Positions 1 through 6,098 of a stretch of 8,083 nt of DNA are shown one piece after another. Position 1 is the first letter of the stretch. Every line of letters begins with the position of its first letter. Below the pieces are notes generated by a model that made no database searches, was not told the DNA's origin, and saw only the letters and a list, made by a program, of their open reading frames with translations. A program made the translations under genes and the position numbers. The DNA is from a bacterium (GTDB lineage: Bacteria > Patescibacteriota > Minisyncoccia > UBA6257 > 02-FULL-45-10c): the NCBI GenBank assembly GCA_021799965.1, contig JAJYZL010000023.1:1-8083 (forward strand). The letters are read 5' to 3'.

Positions 1-352
1 CGACTCCGACCGTAAACGCCGAATCAGCTATGAATCCTTTATAACTCACTCCAAAATCGAGCTTCAATATATCTCCTGACCTTAACCTGTAATTATTGGG
101 AATGCCATGGACCACCACCTCGTTTAAAGATGCGCAAATAGAAGCCGGAAAAGGATGATCGGCGCCGCTCGGCTGATAACCCAAAAAGGCCGGTTCAGCT
201 CCGGCGTCTTCTATTAATTTCTTCGCCATCTTATCCAAATCTTTCAAAACCACGCCTTCTTTAACACTTCTTTTTAATTCTTTGGCGGTATTTGCCAGAA
301 TCTTTCCGGCAATCTTAATATTCTTTATTTGTTCCGCTGTTTTTATAAGCAC
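1..352 (-). CDS. map: Methionine aminopeptidase type I, N-terminal part (cut by the window start)
   Basis: Cytosolic metalloprotease that removes the initiator Met from nascent proteins. 117 codons are visible; the C-terminal half lies outside the window. The reading runs MLIKTAEQIKNIKIAGKILA, then PAFLGYQPSGADHPFPASIC, then SLNEVVVHGIP, then GDILKLDFGVSYKGFIADSA. The HGIP His matches the substrate-site His of E. coli Map (His79), and the Asp residues of LDFGV and IADSAFT match the first two metal ligands (Asp97 and Asp108). The remaining His/Glu ligands would fall beyond the window. The start is a GTG at 350-352 whose G is also the last base of the adk TAG stop (TAGTG). The N-terminus this gives matches the family, and no ATG lies nearby. 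No Shine-Dalgarno is visible, so translation is probably coupled to adk. The adk-map order after secY is the usual bacterial arrangement. Confidence 0.95.
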   Translation of the reverse strand, partial: MLIKTAEQIKNIKIAGKILANTAKELKRSVKEGVVLKDLDKMAKKLIEDAGAEPAFLGYQPSGADHPFPASICASLNEVVVHGIPNNYRLRSGDILKLDFGVSYKGFIADSAFTVGV

Positions 353-1032
353 TAGTTTATTTTTTGTTTTACTTCTTCAAATACTTTAAACGGCTCCGGC
401 TTTCCATTTATGATATTAATTTCATATCCGCGTTTTTTGAGTTCCTCCAGGATTGGCTGGGTTCGGTTTTTGTATTCTTCTAGCCTAACTTTTATAGTTT
501 CCGGATTATCCAAGCTTCTTTTTCTGAGCGGCGCACCGCAGAATGGACAAGTTTGCGCGCCGTTTTCTGTGTATAAAACAGGGGCGCCGCAAACCGAACA
601 AACGGCGCGATTGCTATTCCTAAAAACAGAACTTTCGGACTTAACGTCTAAATATAAAATTCCAATATTTTCTTTTCCATATAATTTTTCCAGAGTTTCT
701 ATAAGACCCTTAGTTTTTTCATCTCCAAAGGCTTCAAATAAAGTACGCGGGGATCCGCTAAACACGATTCTCACGCCCGCCTTAGCTAATTTTTTGGTGT
801 TTTTAATTACAATATCTTTAAGTACCCAAGATGGCGTGTTTAACTTGCCGGAATCGAAGATTGCCTTTTCTTTTTGAAATTTTTTACTTTTTAGATTTTC
901 GGGGTCATTAATAGTTTGTTCGATATATTTACCGGTATCAAAGTGATAAAAACCAAGTTTTTTAGCCAACAAATCAGCCTGGGTTCCCTTACCCGCTCCC
1001 GGCGCTCCATAAATTAAAATAACTTTTTTCAT
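352..1032 (-). CDS. adk: Adenylate kinase family nucleoside monophosphate kinase, zinc-lid type, divergent NMP site
   Basis: 226 residues, normal length for a long-lid adenylate kinase (ATP + AMP = 2 ADP, cytosol). The P-loop is GAPGAGKGT (residues 9-17). The LID carries two CxxC pairs (Cys145/148 and Cys162/165) that should bind structural zinc. Conserved arginines are present at R96 (in SGSPRT), R138, R142, R172 and R183, matching E. coli R88, R119, R123, R156 and R167. The NMP-binding half is unusual: the family STGDxxR reads DTGKYIE (32-38), losing the AMP-contacting Arg; DGFPRTxxQA reads SGSPRTLFEA (92-101), with Gln replaced by Glu; and the first Asp of the usual RxDD reads Leu174. It is therefore surely a P-loop NMP kinase and probably Adk by position, but AMP specificity is inferred. 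The ATG at 1030-1032 has no Shine-Dalgarno. A promoter is predicted just upstream and map overlaps its stop. Confidence 0.92.
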   Translation of the reverse strand: MKKVILIYGAPGAGKGTQADLLAKKLGFYHFDTGKYIEQTINDPENLKSKKFQKEKAIFDSGKLNTPSWVLKDIVIKNTKKLAKAGVRIVFSGSPRTLFEAFGDEKTKGLIETLEKLYGKENIGILYLDVKSESSVFRNSNRAVCSVCGAPVLYTENGAQTCPFCGAPLRKRSLDNPETIKVRLEEYKNRTQPILEELKKRGYEINIINGKPEPFKVFEEVKQKIN

Positions 1033-1055
1033 AATATTTTATTGTTAATAGATTT

Positions 1056-1064
1056 ATTATAACA
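1056..1064 (-). promoter_or_regulatory. Extended -10 promoter for adk-map
   Basis: On the minus strand the sequence TGTTATAAT is a perfect extended -10 element: TG at 1064-1063, one spacer base, then consensus TATAAT at 1061-1056. No -35-like hexamer is present 16-18 bases upstream; that space is taken by the GC-rich terminator stem, which fits an extended -10 promoter that does not need a -35. A start about 7 bases downstream (near 1049-1050) would give a leader of about 17 bases before the adk ATG. The motif overlaps the U-tract of the secY terminator. The base pattern is seen directly; promoter activity is inferred. Confidence 0.65.
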
Positions 1065-1091
1065 AAAAAAGACCCGCAGCTGCGAGTCTTT
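1064..1091 (-). terminator. Rho-independent terminator after secY
   Basis: Read on the minus strand, AAAGACTCGC, loop AGCT, then GCGGGTCTTT forms a continuous 10-bp stem (1068-1091). It has one U-G wobble and is followed directly by more T, giving seven T in a row (1070-1064). On the plus strand the wobble becomes a C-A mismatch and the T-run is broken, so it should work mainly for leftward transcription. It begins 26 bases after the secY stop. A weaker AT-rich 6-bp hairpin (ATAGTT, 5-base loop, AACTAT; 1097-1113) lies just ahead of it. It marks the end of the long ribosomal protein/secY transcript. Confidence 0.9.
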
Positions 1092-1117
1092 AATTTATAG
1101 TTAGAAAAACTATTCCG

Positions 1118-2386
1118 CTAGAATCCTTCGTATTCGCGCATTACCAACTGAGAATTAATCTGATCTCTTACTTCCAATGCCACCGCGACAACGATAAGTA
1201 ATCCGGTACCACCCAAAGTTAATGACTGGATGCCGGTAAAAATGCGGACCATATTCGGCAATATCGCGATAATACCAAGGAAAATTGCTCCGAATAAAGT
1301 AATGCGATGAATAACTTTATTCAAATAAACTCCAGACTGTTCTCCCGGTCTGATACCAGGAATAAATCCTCCGCTTCTTTGTAAATTCTTAGAAATTTCT
1401 TCCGGATCAAAAGTAACGGCTGTGTAGAAATAGGTGAAAACAACGACCAAGAAGAAATAAATTGAAGAATATGCGATTTGATTATTAAGAAAACTATTAA
1501 CTACTTTATTTAATTGCAAAGACAGGTCGGAAGATATGATCGCCGATGCCTGAGCCAAAAATTGCGGCAAAAGCAAGATAGAGATGGCGAAAATAATAGG
1601 AATAACTCCGGCTTGATTGACTTTAAGCGGTAGATAGCTGGAAACTCCTCCATACATTTTGTTGCCCCTTATCCTTCTTGAATAGGAAACAGGAATTTTT
1701 CTTTCTCCTTCATTTATGAATACAACCCCGGCAATAACAATTATGCTGAGTAAAAGAAAAACTATATAGGTCGGGATCTGGGCCGGAGTGTAATTCAGGT
1801 AAAGCGTACTAATGGTCTGAGGTAAACGGTCAACAATACCGGCAAAGATCAGTAGAGATATGCCATTTCCGATCTTTTGTTCGGTTATCAATTCACCGAT
1901 CCAAATAAGAAAAACGGATCCGGCAGTAATTACTACTACATTTCTCAAAATATCGGACATAGAACTGGCTGTTAAAATTTGCTGGGATTTTAATATATTT
2001 AAAAATCCGTATCCCTGCAAAGCCGCTAAAGGAACGGTTAAATACCTGGAAATTCTGTTAAATTTGGCGCGACCCATTTCTCCCTGCTCATAATAAATTT
2101 CCTTAAGATAAGGAAAGATCATTGTTAAGAGCTGCATTATGATAGTAGCGGTAATATACGGACCAACGCCAAGCATTACTATAGACAACCTGCTTAGCGC
2201 GCCGCCAGAAAACAGATCAAAAAAGCCAAGCAATTGGTTAGAATTTAAAAGCAATCTTAATTTACCAAAATCAACTCCCGGAATAGGAATAGCGGCAAAG
2301 ATTCTAAAAACTAAAAGCAAACCAGCGACTATTAAAATCTTCTTTCTTAACTCGGGAGACTTAAAAATTTGCATTAATTTCTCCAT
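1118..2386 (-). CDS. secY: Protein translocase subunit SecY
   Basis: Central channel of the SecYEG translocon in the cytoplasmic membrane, passing Sec substrates from SecA or the ribosome. 422 residues, close to the family norm, with the expected ten hydrophobic segments. Landmarks are IPIPGVDF after TM1 (33-40), the plug/TM2 region GGALSRLSIVMLGVGPYITA (61-80), GELITEQKIGNGISLLIFAG (164-183), the cytosolic loop GERKIPVSYSRR (227-238) with YLPLKVNQAGVIP (251-263), FDPEEISKNLQRSGGFIPGI (326-345), and a C-terminus ending REYEGF. The loop between TM8 and TM9 (about 325-355), which contacts SecA and the ribosome, is intact. The ATG at 2384-2386 lies 11 bases after the rplO stop; a second Met at codon 5 is an alternative start. 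It is the last gene before the terminator at 1064-1091. Confidence 0.98.
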   Translation of the reverse strand: MEKLMQIFKSPELRKKILIVAGLLLVFRIFAAIPIPGVDFGKLRLLLNSNQLLGFFDLFSGGALSRLSIVMLGVGPYITATIIMQLLTMIFPYLKEIYYEQGEMGRAKFNRISRYLTVPLAALQGYGFLNILKSQQILTASSMSDILRNVVVITAGSVFLIWIGELITEQKIGNGISLLIFAGIVDRLPQTISTLYLNYTPAQIPTYIVFLLLSIIVIAGVVFINEGERKIPVSYSRRIRGNKMYGGVSSYLPLKVNQAGVIPIIFAISILLLPQFLAQASAIISSDLSLQLNKVVNSFLNNQIAYSSIYFFLVVVFTYFYTAVTFDPEEISKNLQRSGGFIPGIRPGEQSGVYLNKVIHRITLFGAIFLGIIAILPNMVRIFTGIQSLTLGGTGLLIVVAVALEVRDQINSQLVMREYEGF

Positions 2387-2397
2387 AGTTTTACAGA

Positions 2398-2805
2398 TTA
2401 TTTAACACTGCCTCCAACTTTTTCAATTTTTTCTTTAGCGCTTTTTGAGACCTTGATACCTTCAATTTTTACAGCCTTCTTAATTTCGCCCTTACCCAAA
2501 ACTTTTATTTCATTCCTGAATTCATTTCCAAAATAAGCCTTTAAGGAAGCTTTATTGATAACATCGGCTTTAACCTTTTCAAGATCGGATAAATTCAAAA
2601 CCAAATTGAACATTGATTTTGGCTTATTTCTGTAACCGCGAAGCTTTGGAATTCTGATTAAAAGATCGCGCTGAGCCGGACGAATACGACGACCAGAACG
2701 GGATTTCTGACCTTTTTGGCCCCTGCCCGAAGTCGTTCCTCTTTTTCCGCCCCTGGCGACTCTTTTTTCTTTTCTATTTTTTATAGATAAATTATGTAAC
2801 TGCAT
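2398..2805 (-). CDS. rplO: 50S ribosomal protein L15
   Basis: Large-subunit assembly protein whose Gly/Arg-rich N-terminal arm threads into 23S rRNA. 135 residues, a little shorter than the usual 144-150. It opens MQLHNLSI, followed by the basic arm with GTTSGRGQKGQKSRSG (23-38) and RRIRPAQRD (39-47). This replaces the [20 protein letters not shown] segment of E. coli L15 with a shorter version ending IPKLRG, a form I associate with Parcubacteria. The C-terminal globular part ends GIKVSKSAKEKIEKVGGSVK, matching the family's closing GxxVTKxAxxxIExAGG pattern. The ATG at 2803-2805 is only 8 bases after the rpsE stop, so the L30 gene normally found here is absent. No Shine-Dalgarno is visible. 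Confidence 0.97.
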   Translation of the reverse strand: MQLHNLSIKNRKEKRVARGGKRGTTSGRGQKGQKSRSGRRIRPAQRDLLIRIPKLRGYRNKPKSMFNLVLNLSDLEKVKADVINKASLKAYFGNEFRNEIKVLGKGEIKKAVKIEGIKVSKSAKEKIEKVGGSVK

Positions 2806-2813
2806 AGTAAATT

Positions 2814-3326
2814 TTAAGCTCTTAATTGTTTTAATGCTTCCATTGTAGCTAAAGCGTTGGTGAGCTTATTTGGAGTTCTTCCCAGACATTTTGAAGTGGC
2901 ATCTTTTACTCCGGCTAAAGCCAGCACGACTCGTACAGCGCCTCCAGCTTTAAGTCCGTGTCCTTCATCGGCCGGTTTTATTTTAACGTGAGCCGCACTG
3001 AACTTGGCCTCAACTTCATGAGCAATGGTCCTGCCCTTGAGATTTATTTTCAATAATTTTTTACGAGCGTCAATCTTGGCCTTTTCGATAGAGGCCTGGA
3101 CATCTACGCCCTTTCCAATACCTACGCCGACAGTACCCTTACCATCGCCGATAATTAAAGTAGTTCTAAAACGAAATCTTTTTCCGCCTGCAACCACACG
3201 GGTAACCCTTCTAAGATCCAAAACTTTTTCCTTGAAATCGTCTTTCGGTTTTTCTTTTCTAAAACGATTCGGTCTCGGACCTCCGAATGAATTTCTATTT
3301 TGATTGCCTGGTTGTTTGTTTTCCAT
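2814..3326 (-). CDS. rpsE: 30S ribosomal protein S5
   Basis: Small-subunit protein at the decoding and mRNA-entry region, with an N-terminal double-stranded RNA-binding fold and a C-terminal S5 domain. 170 residues. The first 28 or so are a low-complexity Asn/Pro/Arg/Lys-rich extension. The S5 fold begins at FKEKVLDLRRVTRVVAGGKR (31-50), followed by TLIIGDGKGTVGVGIGKG (56-73) and the C-terminal signature DEGHGLKAGGAVRVVLALAG (120-139). It ends shortly after LGRTPNKLTNALATMEAL, without the longer tail of the E. coli protein. The ATG at 3324-3326 lies in an AT-rich 25-base gap after the rplR stop, with no Shine-Dalgarno. Confidence 0.97.
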   Translation of the reverse strand: MENKQPGNQNRNSFGGPRPNRFRKEKPKDDFKEKVLDLRRVTRVVAGGKRFRFRTTLIIGDGKGTVGVGIGKGVDVQASIEKAKIDARKKLLKINLKGRTIAHEVEAKFSAAHVKIKPADEGHGLKAGGAVRVVLALAGVKDATSKCLGRTPNKLTNALATMEALKQLRA

Positions 3327-3351
3327 AAATAATTTATAGCAAATTTATTAT

Positions 3352-3708
3352 CTATATTTTTAATCCGCCCTCTCTGGCTCCATCGGCTACCGCTTTAACG
3401 CGGCCGTGATAGAGATAAGGTCCCTTATTAAAAACCGCTTCTTTAATATTTAATTTTTTTGCTTTTTCCGCTATTAAAACTCCCAATGCTTTAGCTGTTT
3501 CGGTTTTCTTCCCCTTGTTTTTTGAAGATTCAGCGGTAGAAGCCGAAGCCAAAGTCTTTCTTGCATCGTCGTCGATAAGCTGCGCGTAAGTGTATTTATT
3601 GCTCCTGAAAACAGAAAGTCTAGGCTTTGTTGAAGTGCCAAAAATTTTCGCCTTATTTCTTATGCGACGCCTTTCTTCTGTTCTGTTTTTTTCTTTAATA
3701 TTTGCCAT
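3352..3708 (-). CDS. rplR: 50S ribosomal protein L18
   Basis: Binds 5S rRNA together with L5 and helps anchor it in the central protuberance. 118 residues, typical length. The basic N-terminus includes EERRRIRNK; it is followed by KPRLSVFRSNKYTYAQLIDD (28-47), ALGVLIAEKAKKLNIKEAVF (74-93) and the conserved end YLYHGRVKAVADGAREGGLK (98-117). I chose the ATG at 3706-3708, not the in-frame TTG four codons upstream (3718-3720): MANIKEKN gives a normal basic N-terminus, and the context AAAACT-ATG matches the neighbouring starts. The gap to the rplF stop is then 20 bases. Confidence 0.96.
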   Translation of the reverse strand: MANIKEKNRTEERRRIRNKAKIFGTSTKPRLSVFRSNKYTYAQLIDDDARKTLASASTAESSKNKGKKTETAKALGVLIAEKAKKLNIKEAVFNKGPYLYHGRVKAVADGAREGGLKI

Positions 3709-3728
3709 AGTTTTATTCAAGACTTAAT

Positions 3729-4289
3729 TTACGCGGCCGCACCCGTTCCGCTGCTGGCTTTTTTACCGGCCTTTCTCCTGATTATTTCTTCTTTATATTT
3801 AATTCCGGTACCTCTGTATGGATTCGGTTTTTTGAAAGCTCTTATTTTAGCGGCAACCTGACCGACAAGATACTTATCAATTCCGGAAATAATAATATTG
3901 CTTTTTTCCACAGTGATGGTTATGCCACTAGGAATTTCAAATTTTACAGGATGAGAAAAACCAATATTTAAAACTAAATTTTTACCTTCTACATTCGCTC
4001 TGAAACCTACACCTTGGAACTCCAAAACTTTTTTGAAATCTTCCTTCATGCCATTGACCGCATTCTGAACTAAAGCTCTTATGGTTCCCCAATTAGCGCG
4101 AGCCTGAGCATCATCACTCTTGGTAGTAAAAATCACTTCATTGCCCTCTATCTTCACTTCAATATTTGCCAACAAAGAAAACTTTAATGATTTCTTTCCG
4201 TCTTTTGAAGAAACTTCTAAAACACCGTCATTGATCTTGACGTTGACGTTTTCTGGGATCGCTATTGGTTTTTTTCCTATTTTACTCAT
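3729..4289 (-). CDS. rplF: 50S ribosomal protein L6
   Basis: Large-subunit protein near the factor-binding site, made of two copies of the same alpha/beta fold. 186 residues, slightly longer than E. coli (177). The start MSKIGKKPIAIPENVNVKI is canonical. The first repeat covers about 8-82 and includes RANWGTIRALVQNAVNGM (64-81). The second includes FQGVGFRANVEGKNLVLNIG (91-110) and HPVKFEIPSGI (113-123). The closing motif KPNPYRGTGIKYKEEIIRRK (154-173) matches the family's KPxPYKGKGIRY. A short Ala/Gly/Ser-rich tail follows. The ATG at 4287-4289 is 22 bases after the rpsH stop, with no Shine-Dalgarno. Confidence 0.98.
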   Translation of the reverse strand: MSKIGKKPIAIPENVNVKINDGVLEVSSKDGKKSLKFSLLANIEVKIEGNEVIFTTKSDDAQARANWGTIRALVQNAVNGMKEDFKKVLEFQGVGFRANVEGKNLVLNIGFSHPVKFEIPSGITITVEKSNIIISGIDKYLVGQVAAKIRAFKKPNPYRGTGIKYKEEIIRRKAGKKASSGTGAAA

Positions 4290-4311
4290 ATTTTTGTTAT
4301 GAAATTAACAT

Positions 4312-4695
4312 TTACCAAATTTCAAATAATAATTCTCCGCCTAGCTTTGATTTTTTAGCTGACTGCCCGTCCATAATACCCTTCGGCGTCGACACTACTA
4401 AAAGACCAAATCCTTGCTTAACCGGATAGAGCTCGGTATAACCAGCATATAAATGCCTGGACGGCTTGCTTAAAATTTTAACACCATGAATAGCTCCGGA
4501 ACCGTCTTTATCATATTTTAAATTAGCATCTAAAACTTTTTTAGGAGCTCTTCCCTTAACAGATACCTCTCCGACAAAATTTTTCTTGCTGAGTATATCT
4601 AAAATGGCATTGTCCATAATTGAATACGACAATTTCACATTTTCTTTTTTCACGGCCTGAGCATTTTTAATTTTTACCAATAGATCTGTATACAT
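4312..4695 (-). CDS. rpsH: 30S ribosomal protein S8
   Basis: Primary 16S rRNA-binding protein of the central domain; in E. coli it also represses the spc operon by binding its mRNA. 127 residues. It opens MYTDLLVKIKNAQAVKKENV; compared with the E. coli DPIADMLTRIRN start it is about five residues shorter, and an in-frame TAA at 4714-4716 allows no longer ATG start. The C-terminal signature is intact: GFGLLVVSTPKGIMDGQSAK (95-114), then KLGGELLFEIW. The ATG at 4693-4695 lies 27 bases after the rpsN stop in an AT-rich gap without a Shine-Dalgarno. I saw no obvious mimic of the S8 rRNA site in the neighbouring leaders, but did not fold the RNA. Confidence 0.98.
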   Translation of the reverse strand: MYTDLLVKIKNAQAVKKENVKLSYSIMDNAILDILSKKNFVGEVSVKGRAPKKVLDANLKYDKDGSGAIHGVKILSKPSRHLYAGYTELYPVKQGFGLLVVSTPKGIMDGQSAKKSKLGGELLFEIW

Positions 4696-4722
4696 AGTAT
4701 TTTTAATAGGAATTTAATCTGA

Positions 4723-4908
4723 TTACCAGGAAGACTTTTTAACTCCCGGTATTTCGCCCCGGCCGGCTAATTCTCTGAAACAAATTCTGCAAATTCCAAA
4801 TTCTCTCATATAGCCATGTTTTCTGCCGCACCTAAAACAACGCCTTACAATACGGGTAGAAAACTTCGGTTTCTTTTTTGATCTTGCTACAACTGATGTT
4901 TTAGCCAT
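4723..4908 (-). CDS. rpsN: 30S ribosomal protein S14, zinc-binding (type Z) form
   Basis: Late-assembling small-subunit head protein. 61 residues, exactly the length of the short zinc form, in contrast to about 100 for the zinc-free form. Two CxxC pairs, Cys24-Phe-Arg-Cys27 and Cys40-Arg-Ile-Cys43, make the zinc ribbon, separated by GRKHGYMREFGI. The end GRGEIPGVKKSSW is the family's standard C-terminus. The ATG at 4906-4908 is 12 bases after the rplE stop. The leader is all A/T except for one C, with no Shine-Dalgarno. Its place between rplE and rpsH is the normal spc order. This form is also called rpsZ. Confidence 0.98.
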   Translation of the reverse strand: MAKTSVVARSKKKPKFSTRIVRRCFRCGRKHGYMREFGICRICFRELAGRGEIPGVKKSSW

Positions 4909-4920
4909 TGTATTTATATT

Positions 4921-5415
4921 TTATTTCTTGAATGGAACTCCAATTTTTTTATAAAACTCGACTGCTGCAACTTTATCCTTTATAGGAAATTTGGGAACCA
5001 TCGTTATCTGTATTCCAAAATTAACTTTGGAATGCTCCGGAACAATTTCTGGAAAAACCAAATGCTCTTTAAAGCCTATGTTCAAATTGCCATTCTTGTC
5101 TATGGCTCCTGTATCTATTCCTCTGAAATCTCTTACGCGAGGCAAAGCGACGTTAACAACTTTGCTTATCATTGAATCCATTCTCTTTCCCCTTAATGTT
5201 GTTTTAAGACCAACTACTGTACCCTGACGAAGTTTAAATCCAGAGATAGATTTCTGAGCAGATCTCAAAGAAGGCTGCTGGCCGGTAATAGAAGAAAGCT
5301 CCTTTACAACTTCGGGAACAAATTTGTCCTCAAAATTAGGCTGCGTGGAAAATCTTCCAATGCCAACGTTAACAACTGCTTTTTCCAACTTATTTTTTAA
5401 ATCGTGCTTTTGCAT
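4921..5415 (-). CDS. rplE: 50S ribosomal protein L5, N-terminally short
   Basis: Binds 5S rRNA, forms part of the central protuberance and contacts S13 and the P-site tRNA. 164 residues against about 179 usually. Core motifs are present: KLEKAVVNVGIG (9-20), ITGQQPSLRSAQKSISGFKL (43-62), RQGTVVGLKTTLRGKRM (63-79), LPRVRDFRGI (91-100) and LVFPEI (119-124), ending GVPFKK. Aligned by eye with E. coli, about 21 N-terminal residues are missing, namely the helix before the first strand. This is not a start-choice error: the frame is closed by a TAA at 5437-5439, leaving room for only seven more codons and no ATG. The ATG at 5413-5415 lies inside rplX (19-base overlap), so the two are probably translationally coupled. 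Confidence 0.96.
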   Translation of the reverse strand: MQKHDLKNKLEKAVVNVGIGRFSTQPNFEDKFVPEVVKELSSITGQQPSLRSAQKSISGFKLRQGTVVGLKTTLRGKRMDSMISKVVNVALPRVRDFRGIDTGAIDKNGNLNIGFKEHLVFPEIVPEHSKVNFGIQITMVPKFPIKDKVAAVEFYKKIGVPFKK

Positions 5416-5702
5416 TTTTTGCAGGTTCTTAATTTTTTAGCTCCCTCTATTTTATGTCCAACTCTGGTTGGCTGACCGCAACGCGGACATATCAACAAGG
5501 CATTAGATGCATCCATAGATCTGCTGACATTAACGATGCTTCCTTTTTCACCCTGACGCTTTGGCTTATTATGTTTCTTGAACATATTTGCACCCTCAAC
5601 TATCAATCTTTCTTTTTTGATATCAATAGCCAAAACCTTGCCGGTCTTTCCGGAATCTTTTCCAGCCAATATTTTTACTGTATCGCCTTTTTTGATATTC
5701 AT
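5397..5702 (-). CDS. rplX: 50S ribosomal protein L24 with C-terminal zinc ribbon
   Basis: Assembly-initiating 23S rRNA-binding protein near the exit tunnel. 101 residues, normal length. The N-terminal KOW motif is MNIKKGDTVKILAGKDSGKT (1-20) followed by GKVLAI, and the central part includes NMFKKHNKPKRQGEKGSIVN (39-58). The C-terminal part has CPRC (Cys72/Cys75) and CKKC (Cys94/Cys97), a likely zinc-binding ribbon found in many bacterial L24 proteins. The end of the gene overlaps the start of rplE by 19 bases, and the rplE ATG uses the TG of the Cys97 codon. The ATG at 5700-5702 is 23 bases after the rplN stop, with no Shine-Dalgarno. Confidence 0.98.
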   Translation of the reverse strand: MNIKKGDTVKILAGKDSGKTGKVLAIDIKKERLIVEGANMFKKHNKPKRQGEKGSIVNVSRSMDASNALLICPRCGQPTRVGHKIEGAKKLRTCKKCKSTI

Positions 5703-5725
5703 AATTTTCTAATAATTTGATTTGA

Positions 5726-6094
5726 TTAAACAACTTCTTCCGCCATCGTAAATATAGTGTCGTATCCTTTTTCTCTTATTTCTCTGGGCAACGGACCGAA
5801 TATACGCGTAGCCTTAGGTTCTTTCTTTTCGTCTATCAAAACAACCGCGTTGTCGTCAAAACGGAAATAAGAGCCGTCTTGTCTGCGCTGAGTTTTTCTA
5901 GTTCTCACAACAACACATTTTACGATATCTTTTTTCTTAACTGCCTTTCTTGGTTCGGCTTTTTGAACAGAAGCAATAATTATGTCGCCTATTCCGGCGT
6001 ATCTCTTTCTTCCTCCGCCAAGCACTCTAAAACATCGGACTGTTTTGGCTCCGCTGTTATCGGCAACTTTTAATATGGATCTTTCTTGAATCAT
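5726..6094 (-). CDS. rplN: 50S ribosomal protein L14
   Basis: Large-subunit interface protein that contacts 16S rRNA (bridges B5/B8) and is the docking site of the silencing factor RsfS. 122 residues, exactly the usual bacterial length. Motifs are MIQERSILKVADNSGAKTVR (1-20), VLGGGRKRYAGIGDIIIASV (24-43), DGSYFRFDDNAVVLID (73-88) and TRIFGPLPREIREKGYDTIF (96-115), ending EEVV. It is the least altered protein in the window. The ATG at 6092-6094 is 4 bases after the rpsQ stop, so coupled translation is likely. Confidence 0.99.
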   Translation of the reverse strand: MIQERSILKVADNSGAKTVRCFRVLGGGRKRYAGIGDIIIASVQKAEPRKAVKKKDIVKCVVVRTRKTQRRQDGSYFRFDDNAVVLIDEKKEPKATRIFGPLPREIREKGYDTIFTMAEEVV

Positions 6095-6098
6095 AAAA

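Noticed and set aside
410..877. 155-codon plus-strand open frame opposite adk (and similar plus-strand frames, e.g. 7425-7742 and 3025-3303)
   Set aside because: It lies antisense inside a clear conserved gene, its translation shows no recognisable motif, and no plus-strand promoter context was seen. These are shadow frames.
3709..3720. TTG start four codons upstream for rplR
   Set aside because: The ATG at 3706-3708 gives the normal L18 N-terminus and the ACTATG context shared by secY, rplO and rpsH; the extra residues MNKT are not expected in the family.
3733..3740. GCGGCCGC palindrome at the rplF 3' end as a regulatory site
   Set aside because: It is within the coding sequence for the Ala-rich tail of L6 and is not followed by a T-run; it is probably chance from GCC/GCG codons.
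5397..5415. rplX/rplE overlap as a sequencing frameshift
   Set aside because: Both proteins end or begin with intact family motifs in their own frames, and the rplE frame is closed by a stop just upstream, so no single indel restores a canonical L5 start.
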